A stretch of DNA of 39,775 bases from the NCBI GenBank assembly GCA_016868575.1, contig VGGL01000016.1, forward strand, positions 1 through 39,775. The letters are read 5' to 3'. The notes under the pieces are model-generated. The model saw nothing but the letters and a program-made list of their open reading frames with translations, was not told where the DNA came from and ran no database searches. A program made the position numbers and the translations under genes. Source of the DNA: Bacteroidota bacterium (GTDB lineage: Bacteria > Bacteroidota > Bacteroidia > Bacteroidales > FEN-979). Positions 1 through 7,568 of this stretch are shown here, piece by piece; position 1 is the stretch's first letter; every line of letters starts with the position of its first letter.

Positions 1-102
1 CATCGACGATTGTCCAAAGATTATGAAAGGTTGCCTGAATCTGGTATAGCATTTATCCATCTATCAATGATTCGGTTGATGGTTAATCGAATTTCTATAT
101 GA
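1..102 (+). CDS. IS5-family transposase, C-terminal fragment (cut by window edge)
   Basis: Frame 1 reads without a stop from the first base to TGA at 100-102, giving 33 residues. They include RRLSKDYERLPES followed by a hydrophobic helix ending MIRLMVNRISI. This is the typical C-terminus of IS5-family DDE transposases (RRL-x-DYE-x-LPES ... A-x-IRLM-x-RL), which cut and paste the element through its terminal repeats. Only the last helix is visible. The catalytic DDE residues lie upstream of the window, so activity cannot be judged. Confidence 0.75.
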   Translation, partial: HRRLSKDYERLPESGIAFIHLSMIRLMVNRISI

Positions 103-118
103 ATTTTAAACAGTCTCT
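1..118 (+). mobile_element. Right end of an IS5-like insertion sequence
   Basis: The window opens inside a transposase gene whose stop codon is at 100-102. About 8 bases later comes ACAGTCTC (110-117). Its reverse complement, GAGACTGT, resembles the terminal inverted repeats of IS5-family (IS427-like) elements, so the element probably ends near 118. The left end lies outside the window, so neither the inverted-repeat pair nor a target duplication can be checked. The element abuts a damaged NurA-like gene beginning at 149. Confidence 0.6.
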
Positions 119-148
119 AAAAGGTAAAACCCGAAAGCATACAATTCA

Positions 149-1154
149 ATGAAAGAGTTTACAATAGCCCTTAAAAATATCATGTTGGTTGTTTCAGAAC
201 AGCTTGAACTATTACCAGCCAGCGAAGGGGCTGTTGAAGAGATGACCTATGTGGGTGAAGAAGAACGGGATGACACCCGGCTTTCTGGCGACCGGCCTTG
301 AAAATGAACGTGCAACACCTATTTTTCTGGCGCAAATTGCTGTAGTGATTATTCACCGGAATCACGAAGGAAAACTGAACGTAGTGCCCGAGTTCAAAAG
401 GCATCAGTGGTTTCTGTTGCTTGCTAAATCAAGAGTTTCGGATGCCGCTTGGAATCAGATTCAGGAATCGACGCGGGAAGCTAAAGTTAACATTATCATC
501 CGCGATCTGGTTGAAATGGATGCCTTCAGTGGAGACTTTAGTGAAGCACAAGATTTACGTGAACGTGGACGAAGTAAAACCAGGCACATGATGAGCACCA
601 TGGAATTTGGAATTGCAAAAGGATTCAGAGATGTGATTTCAGACGACTGGATGATCAAAGATGGACTTGTTTCCTTCGGCAAATATGGAAGTGGCATGCA
701 AAGCCCAAAGATTATCGGGGTGGCCAAGAATTTTACCAGTGTCCAGAAATTTTACTCACATACAGGAAAGACCAAAGAAAGGGAAAGTGTGGTGTCGTTA
801 CTCGGAGAACTGCCACCCCATCATCGTACAACTGCATACCAGGGCTATGGAGGAAGTACTGCGTTCTGGTATCTGCGTTTGAGAAAATCACAACAACTTT
901 TATATCCTCTTTTTGGTGTTTTAAAAGTTGAAATTCCTGTTTTACCTGAACAACCGATAGTTACCGGGCTTCTTGATGAAATTTCAGGTGCATTGCTTGC
1001 TGAGCAGTTTGTGACACCATATGGCTCCGACGATCGCTGGCATTCTCACTTATACCCTTTGTATCAGGCTGAACATGCTGCCAAGCAAAGTTTCTATTCC
1101 ACTGAAATAATTCAAGGTTGTATCAACAACGCCATAAAAATACATAGAAAATGA
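149..1154 (+). pseudogene. NurA-like nuclease gene, frameshifted near its 5' end
   Basis: The best reading starts at ATG 149 (MKEFTIALKNIM...) in frame 2, which stops at 299-301. It then continues in frame 0, open from about 246 to the stop at 1152-1154. Dropping one base around 263 joins them as ...TYVGEE-NGMTPGFLATG..., a smooth protein of about 334 residues. The C-terminal half has the pattern of NurA-like nucleases that partner HerA ATPases: a WMIKDGLVSF strand, a later IIGVAKNF strand, a WYLRLR strand, a lone KVEI strand, and DDRWHSHLYPLYQAEHAAK near the end. The assignment rests on this pattern plus the HerA-like gene that starts on the overlapping ATGA. Family metal-binding acidic residues could not be placed with certainty. 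The frameshift may be real decay or a sequencing or assembly error. If intact, the product would trim DNA ends with HerA in repair or phage defence. Confidence 0.55.
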
Positions 1155-1859
1155 AAAAAGAAAATGAGAATCCCATCATTGGACGTACTTCTGCAACGGA
1201 TCGTGATCCAAATACTGCTGATAAATTCAATTTCTGGATAACGTCGGATGTGATTGTAAACCCTTTTGATATTGTGGAATCAGAACATTTTAAAGGCAGT
1301 AAAACCTTTGGACTTGTCACTAATTTGGAGCACCGCACTGACGCTGCAAGCCACCTTGCAAACTTTGTATCTAATAATTTTGGCTCTGTATCGGAAGAAC
1401 CAAATACTCCCAGAATTGGTGCGACATTTAGCCAAAGTCAATGTGATGATGAATGATGGTGGAGGAAAGAATCCTGAAGGAAACTATAAAGATGGCATTT
1501 ATATGCCAATCGAGAACGAGAAAGAGGTTCGGTTTGCTGAAGAAACGGGAATCCATGCAGCATTAGGTATTGATACGATGAAAGAAGATGACCGAATTCC
1601 TGCAGGACTGATTAAAATGAGTAATGAAGTAGAGGCAGTCGTTTATCTGGATAAATCATATGTAATTGGACCTGAATCTGCCCATGTCAATATATCCGGA
1701 ATAAGTGGACTTGCGACAAAGACGAGTTATGCAATGTTTCTCCTTCAATCAATCTTGCAAAAAATTGATCCGAGCCAGGTTGCCATAGTTATTTTGAATG
1801 TTAAACACGGAGATTTATTGAAAATAGATGAACCGCCTACAAAACTAGTGTTATGTTAA
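1151..1859 (+). pseudogene. HerA-like DNA-translocase ATPase, frameshifted and 3'-truncated
   Basis: The start ATG at 1151 overlaps the stop of the NurA-like gene (ATGA). Frame 2 encodes an N-terminal HAS-barrel-like region (NPIIGRTSATDRDPNTADKF, then ITSDVIVNPFDIV) and stops at 1456. Removing the A at 1430 carries the reading into frame 0 (ATF-AKVNVMMNDGGG...), which runs on through a P-loop-like GISGLATKTSYAMFLLQ and NVKHGDLLKIDEP before TAA at 1857-1859. About 235 residues remain of a family that is usually 500-600 residues. Everything after the first ATPase strands, including Walker B and the arginine finger, is absent, so the gene cannot make a working hexameric translocase. Its homology then ends abruptly, as expected for a deletion. 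The family call is fairly firm; the cause of the frameshift is not known. Confidence 0.65.
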
Positions 1860-2034
1860 GAATGAAGTGACGGATATAATCGGTTAAGTTTTATTCTCGC
1901 ATCTTTTGTTGTAAACTGTCAATTGATTTTGCATTTTTTATTATTTCGAGACTCCTCCCAAGCAGTTACTTCCTCCTCTATTTCCTGCATCGTCGCAATA
2001 TATTCAAAAAGAAAAATATTTTCAGGCAATTTTG

Positions 2035-2042
2035 TACTTTTG
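2035..2042 (+). promoter_or_regulatory. Bacteroidota -7 promoter element, C10 protease gene
   Basis: TACTTTTG matches the TAnnTTTG -7 consensus of Bacteroidota sigma-ABfr promoters and lies 31 bases before the ATG at 2074. No convincing TTTG -33 element is seen 19-21 bases upstream. The remainder of 1860-2073 shows no other feature. Confidence 0.5.
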
Positions 2043-2073
2043 CCAGCAAATTGATTAAACCCTTCCAGAAAAT

Positions 2074-4206
2074 ATGAAAAAAGTTTCCCTGTTCTTTGCA
2101 ATCATTCTATTATTCCTCATTATTCCTTTTGCACAAGGAAAATCGGTTGATGTTCCGACTGCCCGACAGGTCGCCAGAAATTTCATTTTTGAAAAGTGCG
2201 GCAAAGCTTACGACCGGATCCAGATCGAGGAGACGTTGATCCGGAAGAGCGGTGATGTACCCGTCTATTACACCTTCAACCTCGCCAACGGAGGCTATGT
2301 GATCGTTGCAGCTGATGATCACGTGGTTCCTGTCCTGGCCTATTCATTCGACGGAAAGGTTGGGAACACGGAACAACCTCCCCAATTCATTGCATGGATG
2401 GAAGGTTATGAAAAACAGATCCTCGACGGGATGGAGAAAAACTACGCTGCTGATGAAGCAGTAGTCCAACTTTGGAAACATCTATCCGTATCAGATCCAT
2501 CATTGCTTGATACCGATAAAAGTACATTGGATGTGGCACCTCTTTTTACAACAACATGGGATCAGGGTTCCTATTACAATGCTCTTTGTCCGGAAGATGC
2601 AGCTGGCCCCGGAGGACATGTTTGGGCGGGATGTGTGGCAACTGCCATGAGTCAGGTGATGTATTACTATCGCTACCCGCAAACCGGCGAAGGGTCTCAT
2701 TGCTACACCCCACCCAATGCATGGTATGGGGAACAATGTGCCGATTTCGGGGCTACAACGTACGAGTGGAATGGCATGCACAATCAACTCGAAAGGCACA
2801 GCAATCCCACCGCAACCCTTCTCTATCATGCAGGTGTTGCTGTTGACATGATGTACTCTCCATCGGGATCTGGCGCTTACAGTGAAGACGCGGCGGCGGC
2901 TCTGCGTAACAATTTCCTGTATTGCCCGGGAACCCAACTATATGAAAAGGATAACTATACAAACAGCCAATGGGAACAAATGCTGCGCGATAATCTCGAT
3001 GCCGGAAAACCGATGTACTATCATGGATTCGGCAGCGGCGGTCATGCCTTCAATGTTGATGGATACCAGGGCACAAGCTATTTCCATTTCAACTGGGGTT
3101 GGAGCGGATCTTTCAACGGGTATTACTACCTGAGCAATCTTAACCCTGGCGGTTACAACTTTACTTACGGGCAAGGAGCCATTCTGAATCAGCACCCTGA
3201 TACAATCAATAATAATTACCCCTCCTATTGCAATGGATTAACGGAAATAAATCATTTGGATGGTTCTATCGAAGATGGCAGTGGACCGCTACGGAACTAC
3301 CACAACAACATGGTTTGTAACTTTCTGATCAATCCAACCACTCCCGAAGATTCGATCGACTTCATCACCCTGACATTCCATCGATTTGATACAGAGCTAA
3401 ACAATGATATCGTTACCATATACGAAGGAAATTCCACAGCCAACCCTATCCTGGGAACCTATTCAGGATCATCCTTACCACCGGTGATCACCTCTTATTC
3501 AAGTTCTATCCTAATTACCTTTTCATCCAATGGGAGCATCACAGGCAAAGGTTGGTATGCCACCTACCATTCCCATACGTTAACCTGGTGTAGCGGGACT
3601 ACCCACGTGACCGAAGAAACAGATACTATTTCGGATGGAAGTTTTAATTACAACTATAAGAATGCTACAAACTGTAAATGGAGCATCCACCCTGAAGGGA
3701 TGGGAGCTTTAACTCTTTTCTTCCTGGCGTTCGACACAGAAGCCGGAAATGATAAGGTTAAGATCTATGACACTCAGAGCGGAACATTGCTGGCCGAATA
3801 CTCCGGCACCTTTACAACTGATAATATGCCTGCTCCGGTGACAGCCCCCAGCGGAAAGATGTTTGTCATGTTCACCACCAATCAATCTGTCACAGCCCAG
3901 GGCTGGAAAGCCTACTATGTTTGTGCACCAGTTACTGTTGAGGAACAATCCCCATTTACCCGGCTTCAGGTTTATCCAAACCCTGCCACTGATAAGATAT
4001 TTGTCGATCTTACCACAGAAAAATCAGATCAGATCACATACACGCTTCTATCCCTGACAGGAGAGACGCTATTCTCAAAGAAAATGGATCATCAACAAGG
4101 AAAGATTCACGAATCGCTTGATGTTAGTGGAATTTCAAAGGGTATCTATTTCCTGAGAATCTCGGGAAGCCAAGGCAACATGAATCAGAAGGTGATCATT
4201 CAATAA
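2074..4206 (+). CDS. Secreted C10 (streptopain-like) cysteine protease with two CUB-like domains and T9SS type A sorting domain
   Basis: This 710-residue exported protease resembles streptopain/interpain. A signal peptide covers residues 1-22 (MKKVSLFFAIILLFLIIPFAQG). The Spi-like inhibitory propeptide follows, with the usual NGGYVIVAADD segment near 72-82. In the catalytic domain Cys187 lies in WAGCVATAMSQVMYYY and His324 in GGHAFNVDGYQG, followed by the family's NWGWSG at 340-345. Two CUB-like beta-sandwiches span about 387-500 and 505-620; both contain the FDTE...ND-V-IY pattern. The C-terminal 80 residues (VYPNPATDKIFVDL ... KGIYFLRIS) are a T9SS type A sorting domain. The protein should be exported by Sec, passed through T9SS, matured by removal of the propeptide and anchored or released at the surface to digest extracellular protein. 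It stands alone, with its own -7 element, and converges on the gene at 4222. Confidence 0.93.
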   Translation: MKKVSLFFAIILLFLIIPFAQGKSVDVPTARQVARNFIFEKCGKAYDRIQIEETLIRKSGDVPVYYTFNLANGGYVIVAADDHVVPVLAYSFDGKVGNTEQPPQFIAWMEGYEKQILDGMEKNYAADEAVVQLWKHLSVSDPSLLDTDKSTLDVAPLFTTTWDQGSYYNALCPEDAAGPGGHVWAGCVATAMSQVMYYYRYPQTGEGSHCYTPPNAWYGEQCADFGATTYEWNGMHNQLERHSNPTATLLYHAGVAVDMMYSPSGSGAYSEDAAAALRNNFLYCPGTQLYEKDNYTNSQWEQMLRDNLDAGKPMYYHGFGSGGHAFNVDGYQGTSYFHFNWGWSGSFNGYYYLSNLNPGGYNFTYGQGAILNQHPDTINNNYPSYCNGLTEINHLDGSIEDGSGPLRNYHNNMVCNFLINPTTPEDSIDFITLTFHRFDTELNNDIVTIYEGNSTANPILGTYSGSSLPPVITSYSSSILITFSSNGSITGKGWYATYHSHTLTWCSGTTHVTEETDTISDGSFNYNYKNATNCKWSIHPEGMGALTLFFLAFDTEAGNDKVKIYDTQSGTLLAEYSGTFTTDNMPAPVTAPSGKMFVMFTTNQSVTAQGWKAYYVCAPVTVEEQSPFTRLQVYPNPATDKIFVDLTTEKSDQITYTLLSLTGETLFSKKMDHQQGKIHESLDVSGISKGIYFLRISGSQGNMNQKVIIQ

Positions 4207-4221
4207 GTAATTCGATCCTAT

Positions 4222-4608
4222 TTACATATTGTTGCCCTTCTCCAGGCACTCCATGATCTTTTTTTTCAGCTTCCAGCAAGTCATTTGCCGGATCTCTTCT
4301 CGCCGTGATAACTCGTAGGAAGAAATCTGCGGAGAATGACAGATGGTAAAAGCCATCTCAAAAGCTTTGACCATGGGTACTTTGCAATGATGAAAAGGAG
4401 TATGTGCTGTAGCTGATTCCTCTTTCTTGCATCTTGTGCACCGGCGTGAATGGGGCGCCTTTCCCTTACAGAAGTTGGTATTTCCACACTTGCGACACAC
4501 AAAACCATCCTTCCATTTCGTTTCTGCAAGATAGATATAGCAAGCTTCCTCAGTGATGAACCTTTGGTTGAATTCTTCGCTTGAAATTTCTTTAAAGATC
4601 CCTTCCAT
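4222..4608 (-). CDS. Orphan IS1595-type transposase zinc-ribbon protein without catalytic domain
   Basis: The 128-residue protein has a treble zinc ribbon: C38-x2-C41 and C57-x2-C60, in VCRKCGNTNFCKG...RRCTRC. A TPFHHCKVPMVKAFEMAF segment and a helix-turn-helix-like stretch (ISSYELSRREEI...CWKLKKKI) follow. This is the N-terminal DNA-binding half of IS1595-family transposases, which normally continue for about 150-200 further residues carrying the DDE/N nuclease. Here the frame ends at 4222, 15 bases from the stop of the convergent protease gene, with no remnant of the nuclease beyond it. No inverted repeats were noticed. It may be a relic or a domesticated DNA-binding protein; short stand-alone versions are, from memory, recurrent in Bacteroidota. 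Confidence 0.7.
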   Translation of the reverse strand: MEGIFKEISSEEFNQRFITEEACYIYLAETKWKDGFVCRKCGNTNFCKGKAPHSRRCTRCKKEESATAHTPFHHCKVPMVKAFEMAFTICHSPQISSYELSRREEIRQMTCWKLKKKIMECLEKGNNM

Positions 4609-4700
4609 GTTAAACAGCTATTGTTTCTTCGTCGCAGTAACTACTGATCAAACTTCCTTTTGCCATTAAAACACCAAAACACAAAATTTCTAACCATTGC

Positions 4701-4878
4701 CCTCTGACTCTGACTTCTGACTCTGACTCTGACTCCGACTCTGACTCTGACTCTGACTCTGACTCTGACTCTGACTCTGACTCCGACTCTGACCTCTGAC
4801 TCTGACTCTGACCTCTGACTCTGACTCTGACTCTGACTCTGCCCTCTGACTCTGACTCTGACTCTGACTCAGCCCTCT
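4701..4878. repeat. Hexanucleotide tandem repeat tract (TCTGAC)n
   Basis: Some 28 near-perfect copies of TCTGAC (GTCAGA on the other strand) fill most of the 368-base gap between the zinc-ribbon gene and the thioredoxin gene. Occasional TCCGAC variants and small insertions (CTCTGAC, TTCTGAC, CCCTCTG) break the phase and split the tract into blocks. The minus strand can be read as a Ser-Glu repeat, but that is a consequence of the hexamer and not a gene. Apart from this tract and the promoter at 4946 I see nothing else in 4609-4976. Confidence 0.95.
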
Positions 4879-4945
4879 GCCCACTTCTACGATGCAAAAG
4901 TAGAAAAAAAGTGATACTAATGCGATTTAATTAAAAAAACATTTA

Positions 4946-4953
4946 TACCTTTG
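4946..4953 (+). promoter_or_regulatory. -7 promoter element, lipoprotein thioredoxin gene
   Basis: TACCTTTG matches TAnnTTTG and lies 23 bases before the ATG at 4977. It sits in an AT-rich stretch just downstream of the hexanucleotide tract. No clear -33 TTTG is visible. Confidence 0.55.
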
Positions 4954-4976
4954 TCGAAAATTTTAAATACCAGCAT

Positions 4977-5540
4977 ATGAAAACCATTGCCTTTATCAGC
5001 CTAACCTCACTGCTCTTTTTCGCCAGCGCATGCAAGAACAGTTCCAATGGGAGCCAACCGAAAGAAGATACGTTGCAAACGGTTGTCCAGGTGAACGAAA
5101 CGGCCATCACAGAAGATAACTCAGGCGGGACCACCAGTGAAGAGACCAAAGACCATGTAACAAGTTCGAAAAACGGGGGAACACCTGTTCACCTGACCAA
5201 AGAGATGTTTCTCAAACAGGTTTGGGATTATGAAAAGAATCCTGATACCTGGGTTTACAATGGAGACCTGCCATGCATCATTGATTTCTACGCCGACTGG
5301 TGTCGTCCTTGCCGGATTGTGGCGCCCATTCTGGATGAGTTGGCCAAGGAATACAAGGGAAAGATCAACATCTACAAGATCAACACGGAGAAGGAACGTG
5401 AACTTGCGGCTGCATTCAATATCCAGAGCATCCCGGCCGTTTTGTTCTGTCCGAAAAAGGACAAGCCTCAGATGTCTGTAGGCGCGCTGCCGAAAACGAC
5501 TTTTGTACAGGCGATCAATGATGTGTTGCTGAAGAAGTAG
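4977..5540 (+). CDS. Lipoprotein thioredoxin (periplasm-facing)
   Basis: The 187-residue product begins with a lipoprotein signal (MKTIAFISLTSLLFFASAC, lipidated Cys19). A polar linker of about 50 residues rich in Ser, Thr and Glu follows, then a thioredoxin fold from about 70 to the end. The redox motif is WCRPC (Cys109, Cys112) inside DFYADWCRPC, and the cis-proline loop is SIPAVLF. It should be anchored in a membrane facing the periplasm and exchange disulfides of exported proteins. WCRPC, in place of the classical WCGPC, would shift the redox potential. The fold is very similar to the cytosolic thioredoxin at 5629, from the LxKxxFxxxVxxYE start to the ALPK end, so the pair looks like a tandem duplication with an export signal added to one copy. 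The gene has its own -7 element. Confidence 0.9.
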   Translation: MKTIAFISLTSLLFFASACKNSSNGSQPKEDTLQTVVQVNETAITEDNSGGTTSEETKDHVTSSKNGGTPVHLTKEMFLKQVWDYEKNPDTWVYNGDLPCIIDFYADWCRPCRIVAPILDELAKEYKGKINIYKINTEKERELAAAFNIQSIPAVLFCPKKDKPQMSVGALPKTTFVQAINDVLLKK

Positions 5541-5565
5541 CGAATAGCGAGTAGCGAATAGCGAT
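5538..5565 (+). repeat. Heptamer tandem repeat (TAGCGAN)4 overlapping a stop codon
   Basis: Four consecutive TAGCGA(A/G/A/T) units begin with the TAG stop codon of the thioredoxin gene. Because the unit is 7 bases long, successive TAGs fall in all three reading frames. The following 60 bases to the next gene are AT-rich with no further structure. Confidence 0.85.
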
Positions 5566-5628
5566 TAGGGAAAATTATCACTTGTCCTTGAACTTGAACT
5601 TAACACCCAATAACAAATAAATCAAACC

Positions 5629-5994
5629 ATGTCACTCGAACATTTATCCAAACAGACTTTCCAGGAGAAGGTCTTTAATTATGAACAAAACCGGCAATGG
5701 AAATTTGAAGGGGAACTTCCCTGCCTCATTGATTTTTATGCCGACTGGTGCGGGCCATGTAAGATGATCGCTCCGGTGCTTGAGGAATTATCGAAAGAGT
5801 ATGAAGGGAAGATCAATATTTACAAGATTGATACGGAAGCTGAGCAGGAACTTGCAGGTGCCTTCGGTATCCGCAGCATCCCTTCGCTTCTTTTCTGTCC
5901 GAAAGCTGGTCAGCCACAGATGGCCATGGGAGCCTTGCCGAAGGATTCTTTGAAGCAGGCCATTGACGAGATCTTGCTGGGTCAGAAGAATTGA
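5629..5994 (+). CDS. trxA: Thioredoxin (cytosolic)
   Basis: This is a full-length single-domain thioredoxin of 121 residues. The active site is WCGPC (Cys41, Cys44) in DFYADWCGPC, and the cis-proline loop is SIPSLLF. No signal peptide is present, so it acts in the cytosol as a disulfide reductase fed by thioredoxin reductase. It lies 88 bases after the lipoprotein paralogue on the same strand and could share its transcript. The N-terminal stretch LSKQTFQEKVFNYEQN matches the region just before the fold in the paralogue (LTKEMFLKQVWDYEKN). Confidence 0.93.
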   Translation: MSLEHLSKQTFQEKVFNYEQNRQWKFEGELPCLIDFYADWCGPCKMIAPVLEELSKEYEGKINIYKIDTEAEQELAGAFGIRSIPSLLFCPKAGQPQMAMGALPKDSLKQAIDEILLGQKN

Positions 5995-6062
5995 TTTTGG
6001 GATTTTCTGAGCTACAAATATATATTTTTGAGCCACTGAAACCAATTTTTTCTTCTTTTTTT

Positions 6063-6686
6063 ATGCTCAAGGTATTCCTGTCAACAACCTATTTTCCACC
6101 GATATCCTATTTCTTTCACTATCTGCTTGCAGAAGAGGTTTTGATCGAACAGCATGAAACCTATCCCAAGCAAACCTACCGGAACCGCTGCAGGATCATG
6201 ACAGCCGGCGGAGTACAGACATTATCCGTACCTATCATAAAACCGTCCGGGAACCATTCGTCCATCCGGGAAGTATATCCTTCACAAACCCAACCCTGGG
6301 CATCTCTGCATTGGAAGACAATTGTCTCTGCCTATCGTAATTCGCCGTTTTTCCAATATTACCAGGACGATTTGAAACCTTTTTTTCACGACCATACAGG
6401 ATCTCTGTTAGACCTCAATATGAGATTCTTCAACATAGTCCTGAACCTGATGAAGATAAAACCTATACATACTTTTACAGATCGTTTCGTTCGAAATCCT
6501 TTGGAAGGGACAGACCTCAGAAATTCGATCCATCCGAAACACCCGGACAATACGTTGATCTTTCCATCTTATGTGCAGGTTTTTTCCGATCGTTTCCCAT
6601 TTACACCTGATCTCAGTATTCTGGATCTGATCTTCAATTTGGGGCCGGATTCTTTGGAGTACATCAAACAGATCAACACGAAATGA
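6063..6686 (+). CDS. WbqC-like family protein
   Basis: A 207-residue protein starting at MLKVFLSTTYFPPISYF. An upstream in-frame ATG at 5991 overlaps the thioredoxin stop and would add 24 residues unlike the family, so 6063 is preferred. It shows the WbqC-like pattern: N-terminal TTYFPPISYF, then EQHETYPKQTYRNRC, SVPI, a central LHWKTIVSAYRNSPFFQYY, and a C-terminal ILDLIFNLGPDS. WbqC members are often found in glycan or O-antigen loci, but their reaction is not well established. No glycan genes are nearby here. Soluble, no membrane segment. Confidence 0.8.
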   Translation: MLKVFLSTTYFPPISYFFHYLLAEEVLIEQHETYPKQTYRNRCRIMTAGGVQTLSVPIIKPSGNHSSIREVYPSQTQPWASLHWKTIVSAYRNSPFFQYYQDDLKPFFHDHTGSLLDLNMRFFNIVLNLMKIKPIHTFTDRFVRNPLEGTDLRNSIHPKHPDNTLIFPSYVQVFSDRFPFTPDLSILDLIFNLGPDSLEYIKQINTK

Positions 6687-6754
6687 GGAATCTCATGGCT
6701 TTTTCTAACAATAGTGAAAAAACTTTGTAATTTCACGCCTGAATTCAAATCAAG

Positions 6755-7558
6755 GTGAATCCTATGCTGTTTGGGTTTGTGCCAATTACGATGATCCCGC
6801 TGCGAAAAGAACCATCTCACCGGAGTGAAATGGTTTCCCAGTGCCTTTTTGGAGATATATTTGCAGTGAAAGATGTGAAGGGAGACTGGCTTCAGGTATG
6901 TTTACATTATGATGGATATGAAGGATGGCTCGACCAAAAGCAGATTAGGATCATCGCTGAGCAGGAATACTTGAGGTTGTCAGATTTTCCAATAACTTCC
7001 GCAGGGGAAGTTGTCGACGCCGTTTCCGTGTCAGGAAGTAACACCATGATCCCTGTTGTCCTTGGCAGCTCCCTGCCTGGCATAACCGATGGGCATTTCA
7101 GGGTGGAAGATGAGGTATTTCATTATGAAGGCCAGGTATTATCTACGCTCATTGAGCTTCACAACACCTTGCAAACCAGGGAGCATATTGTGACCCACGC
7201 CTGGTTATTTCTTCACGCACCCTACCTTTGGGGAGGTCGTTCACCCTTTGGTATCGATTGCTCCGGGTTGACCCAAATGGTTTACAAACTCTCGGGAATA
7301 CCCTTGCTCCGCGATGCATCACAGCAAGCGACCCAGGGTGAGCCGGTCGGGTTTTTATCGGAAGCAGAAAAAGGTGATCTTGTCTTTTTTGATGATCCGG
7401 AAGGAAATATCACCCATACCGGCATCCTGATTTCTCCACAGCATATCATCCATGCCTCCGGCAAGGTAAAGATTGACCTGATCGATCATCATGGTATTTA
7501 TGATGAAACACGCAAGGCATATTCTCACCGGCTGAGGCTGATCAGGAAAATGATTTAA
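6755..7558 (+). CDS. NlpC/P60 cysteine peptidase with N-terminal SH3-like region
   Basis: This 267-residue protein carries an SH3-like fold at about 8-70 (PLRKEP...GDIFAV...GWLDQKQI), which in this family binds cell-wall peptides. A second SH3-like linker follows, and then the NlpC/P60 catalytic domain from about 140. The catalytic Cys169 is in GIDCSGLTQMVY, with His221 in THTGILI and His233 in IIHASG completing the triad. Such enzymes cleave gamma-D-Glu-diaminopimelate bonds, generally in peptidoglycan recycling or remodelling. There is no clear signal peptide from this start, so cytosolic turnover of imported muropeptides is as likely as periplasmic action. Starts at 6755 and 6764 are both possible. 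It converges on the 7569 gene with a gap of only 10 bases. Confidence 0.88.
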   Translation: MNPMLFGFVPITMIPLRKEPSHRSEMVSQCLFGDIFAVKDVKGDWLQVCLHYDGYEGWLDQKQIRIIAEQEYLRLSDFPITSAGEVVDAVSVSGSNTMIPVVLGSSLPGITDGHFRVEDEVFHYEGQVLSTLIELHNTLQTREHIVTHAWLFLHAPYLWGGRSPFGIDCSGLTQMVYKLSGIPLLRDASQQATQGEPVGFLSEAEKGDLVFFDDPEGNITHTGILISPQHIIHASGKVKIDLIDHHGIYDETRKAYSHRLRLIRKMI

Positions 7559-7568
7559 ACCTTTTTAA

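Noticed and set aside
1424-1440. Programmed frameshift in the HerA-like gene
   Set aside because: There is no slippery heptamer or stimulatory structure, and the gene is truncated anyway.
1919-2101. Short minus-strand frame before the C10 protease
   Set aside because: It overlaps the protease start and its promoter and resembles no known protein.
4701-4878. Possible CRISPR array
   Set aside because: The units are 6 bases with no unique spacers.
4610-4897. Minus-strand frames encoding long Ser-Glu repeats
   Set aside because: They are created by the TCTGAC hexamer tract, which gives open frames in several phases; no start context or conserved part.
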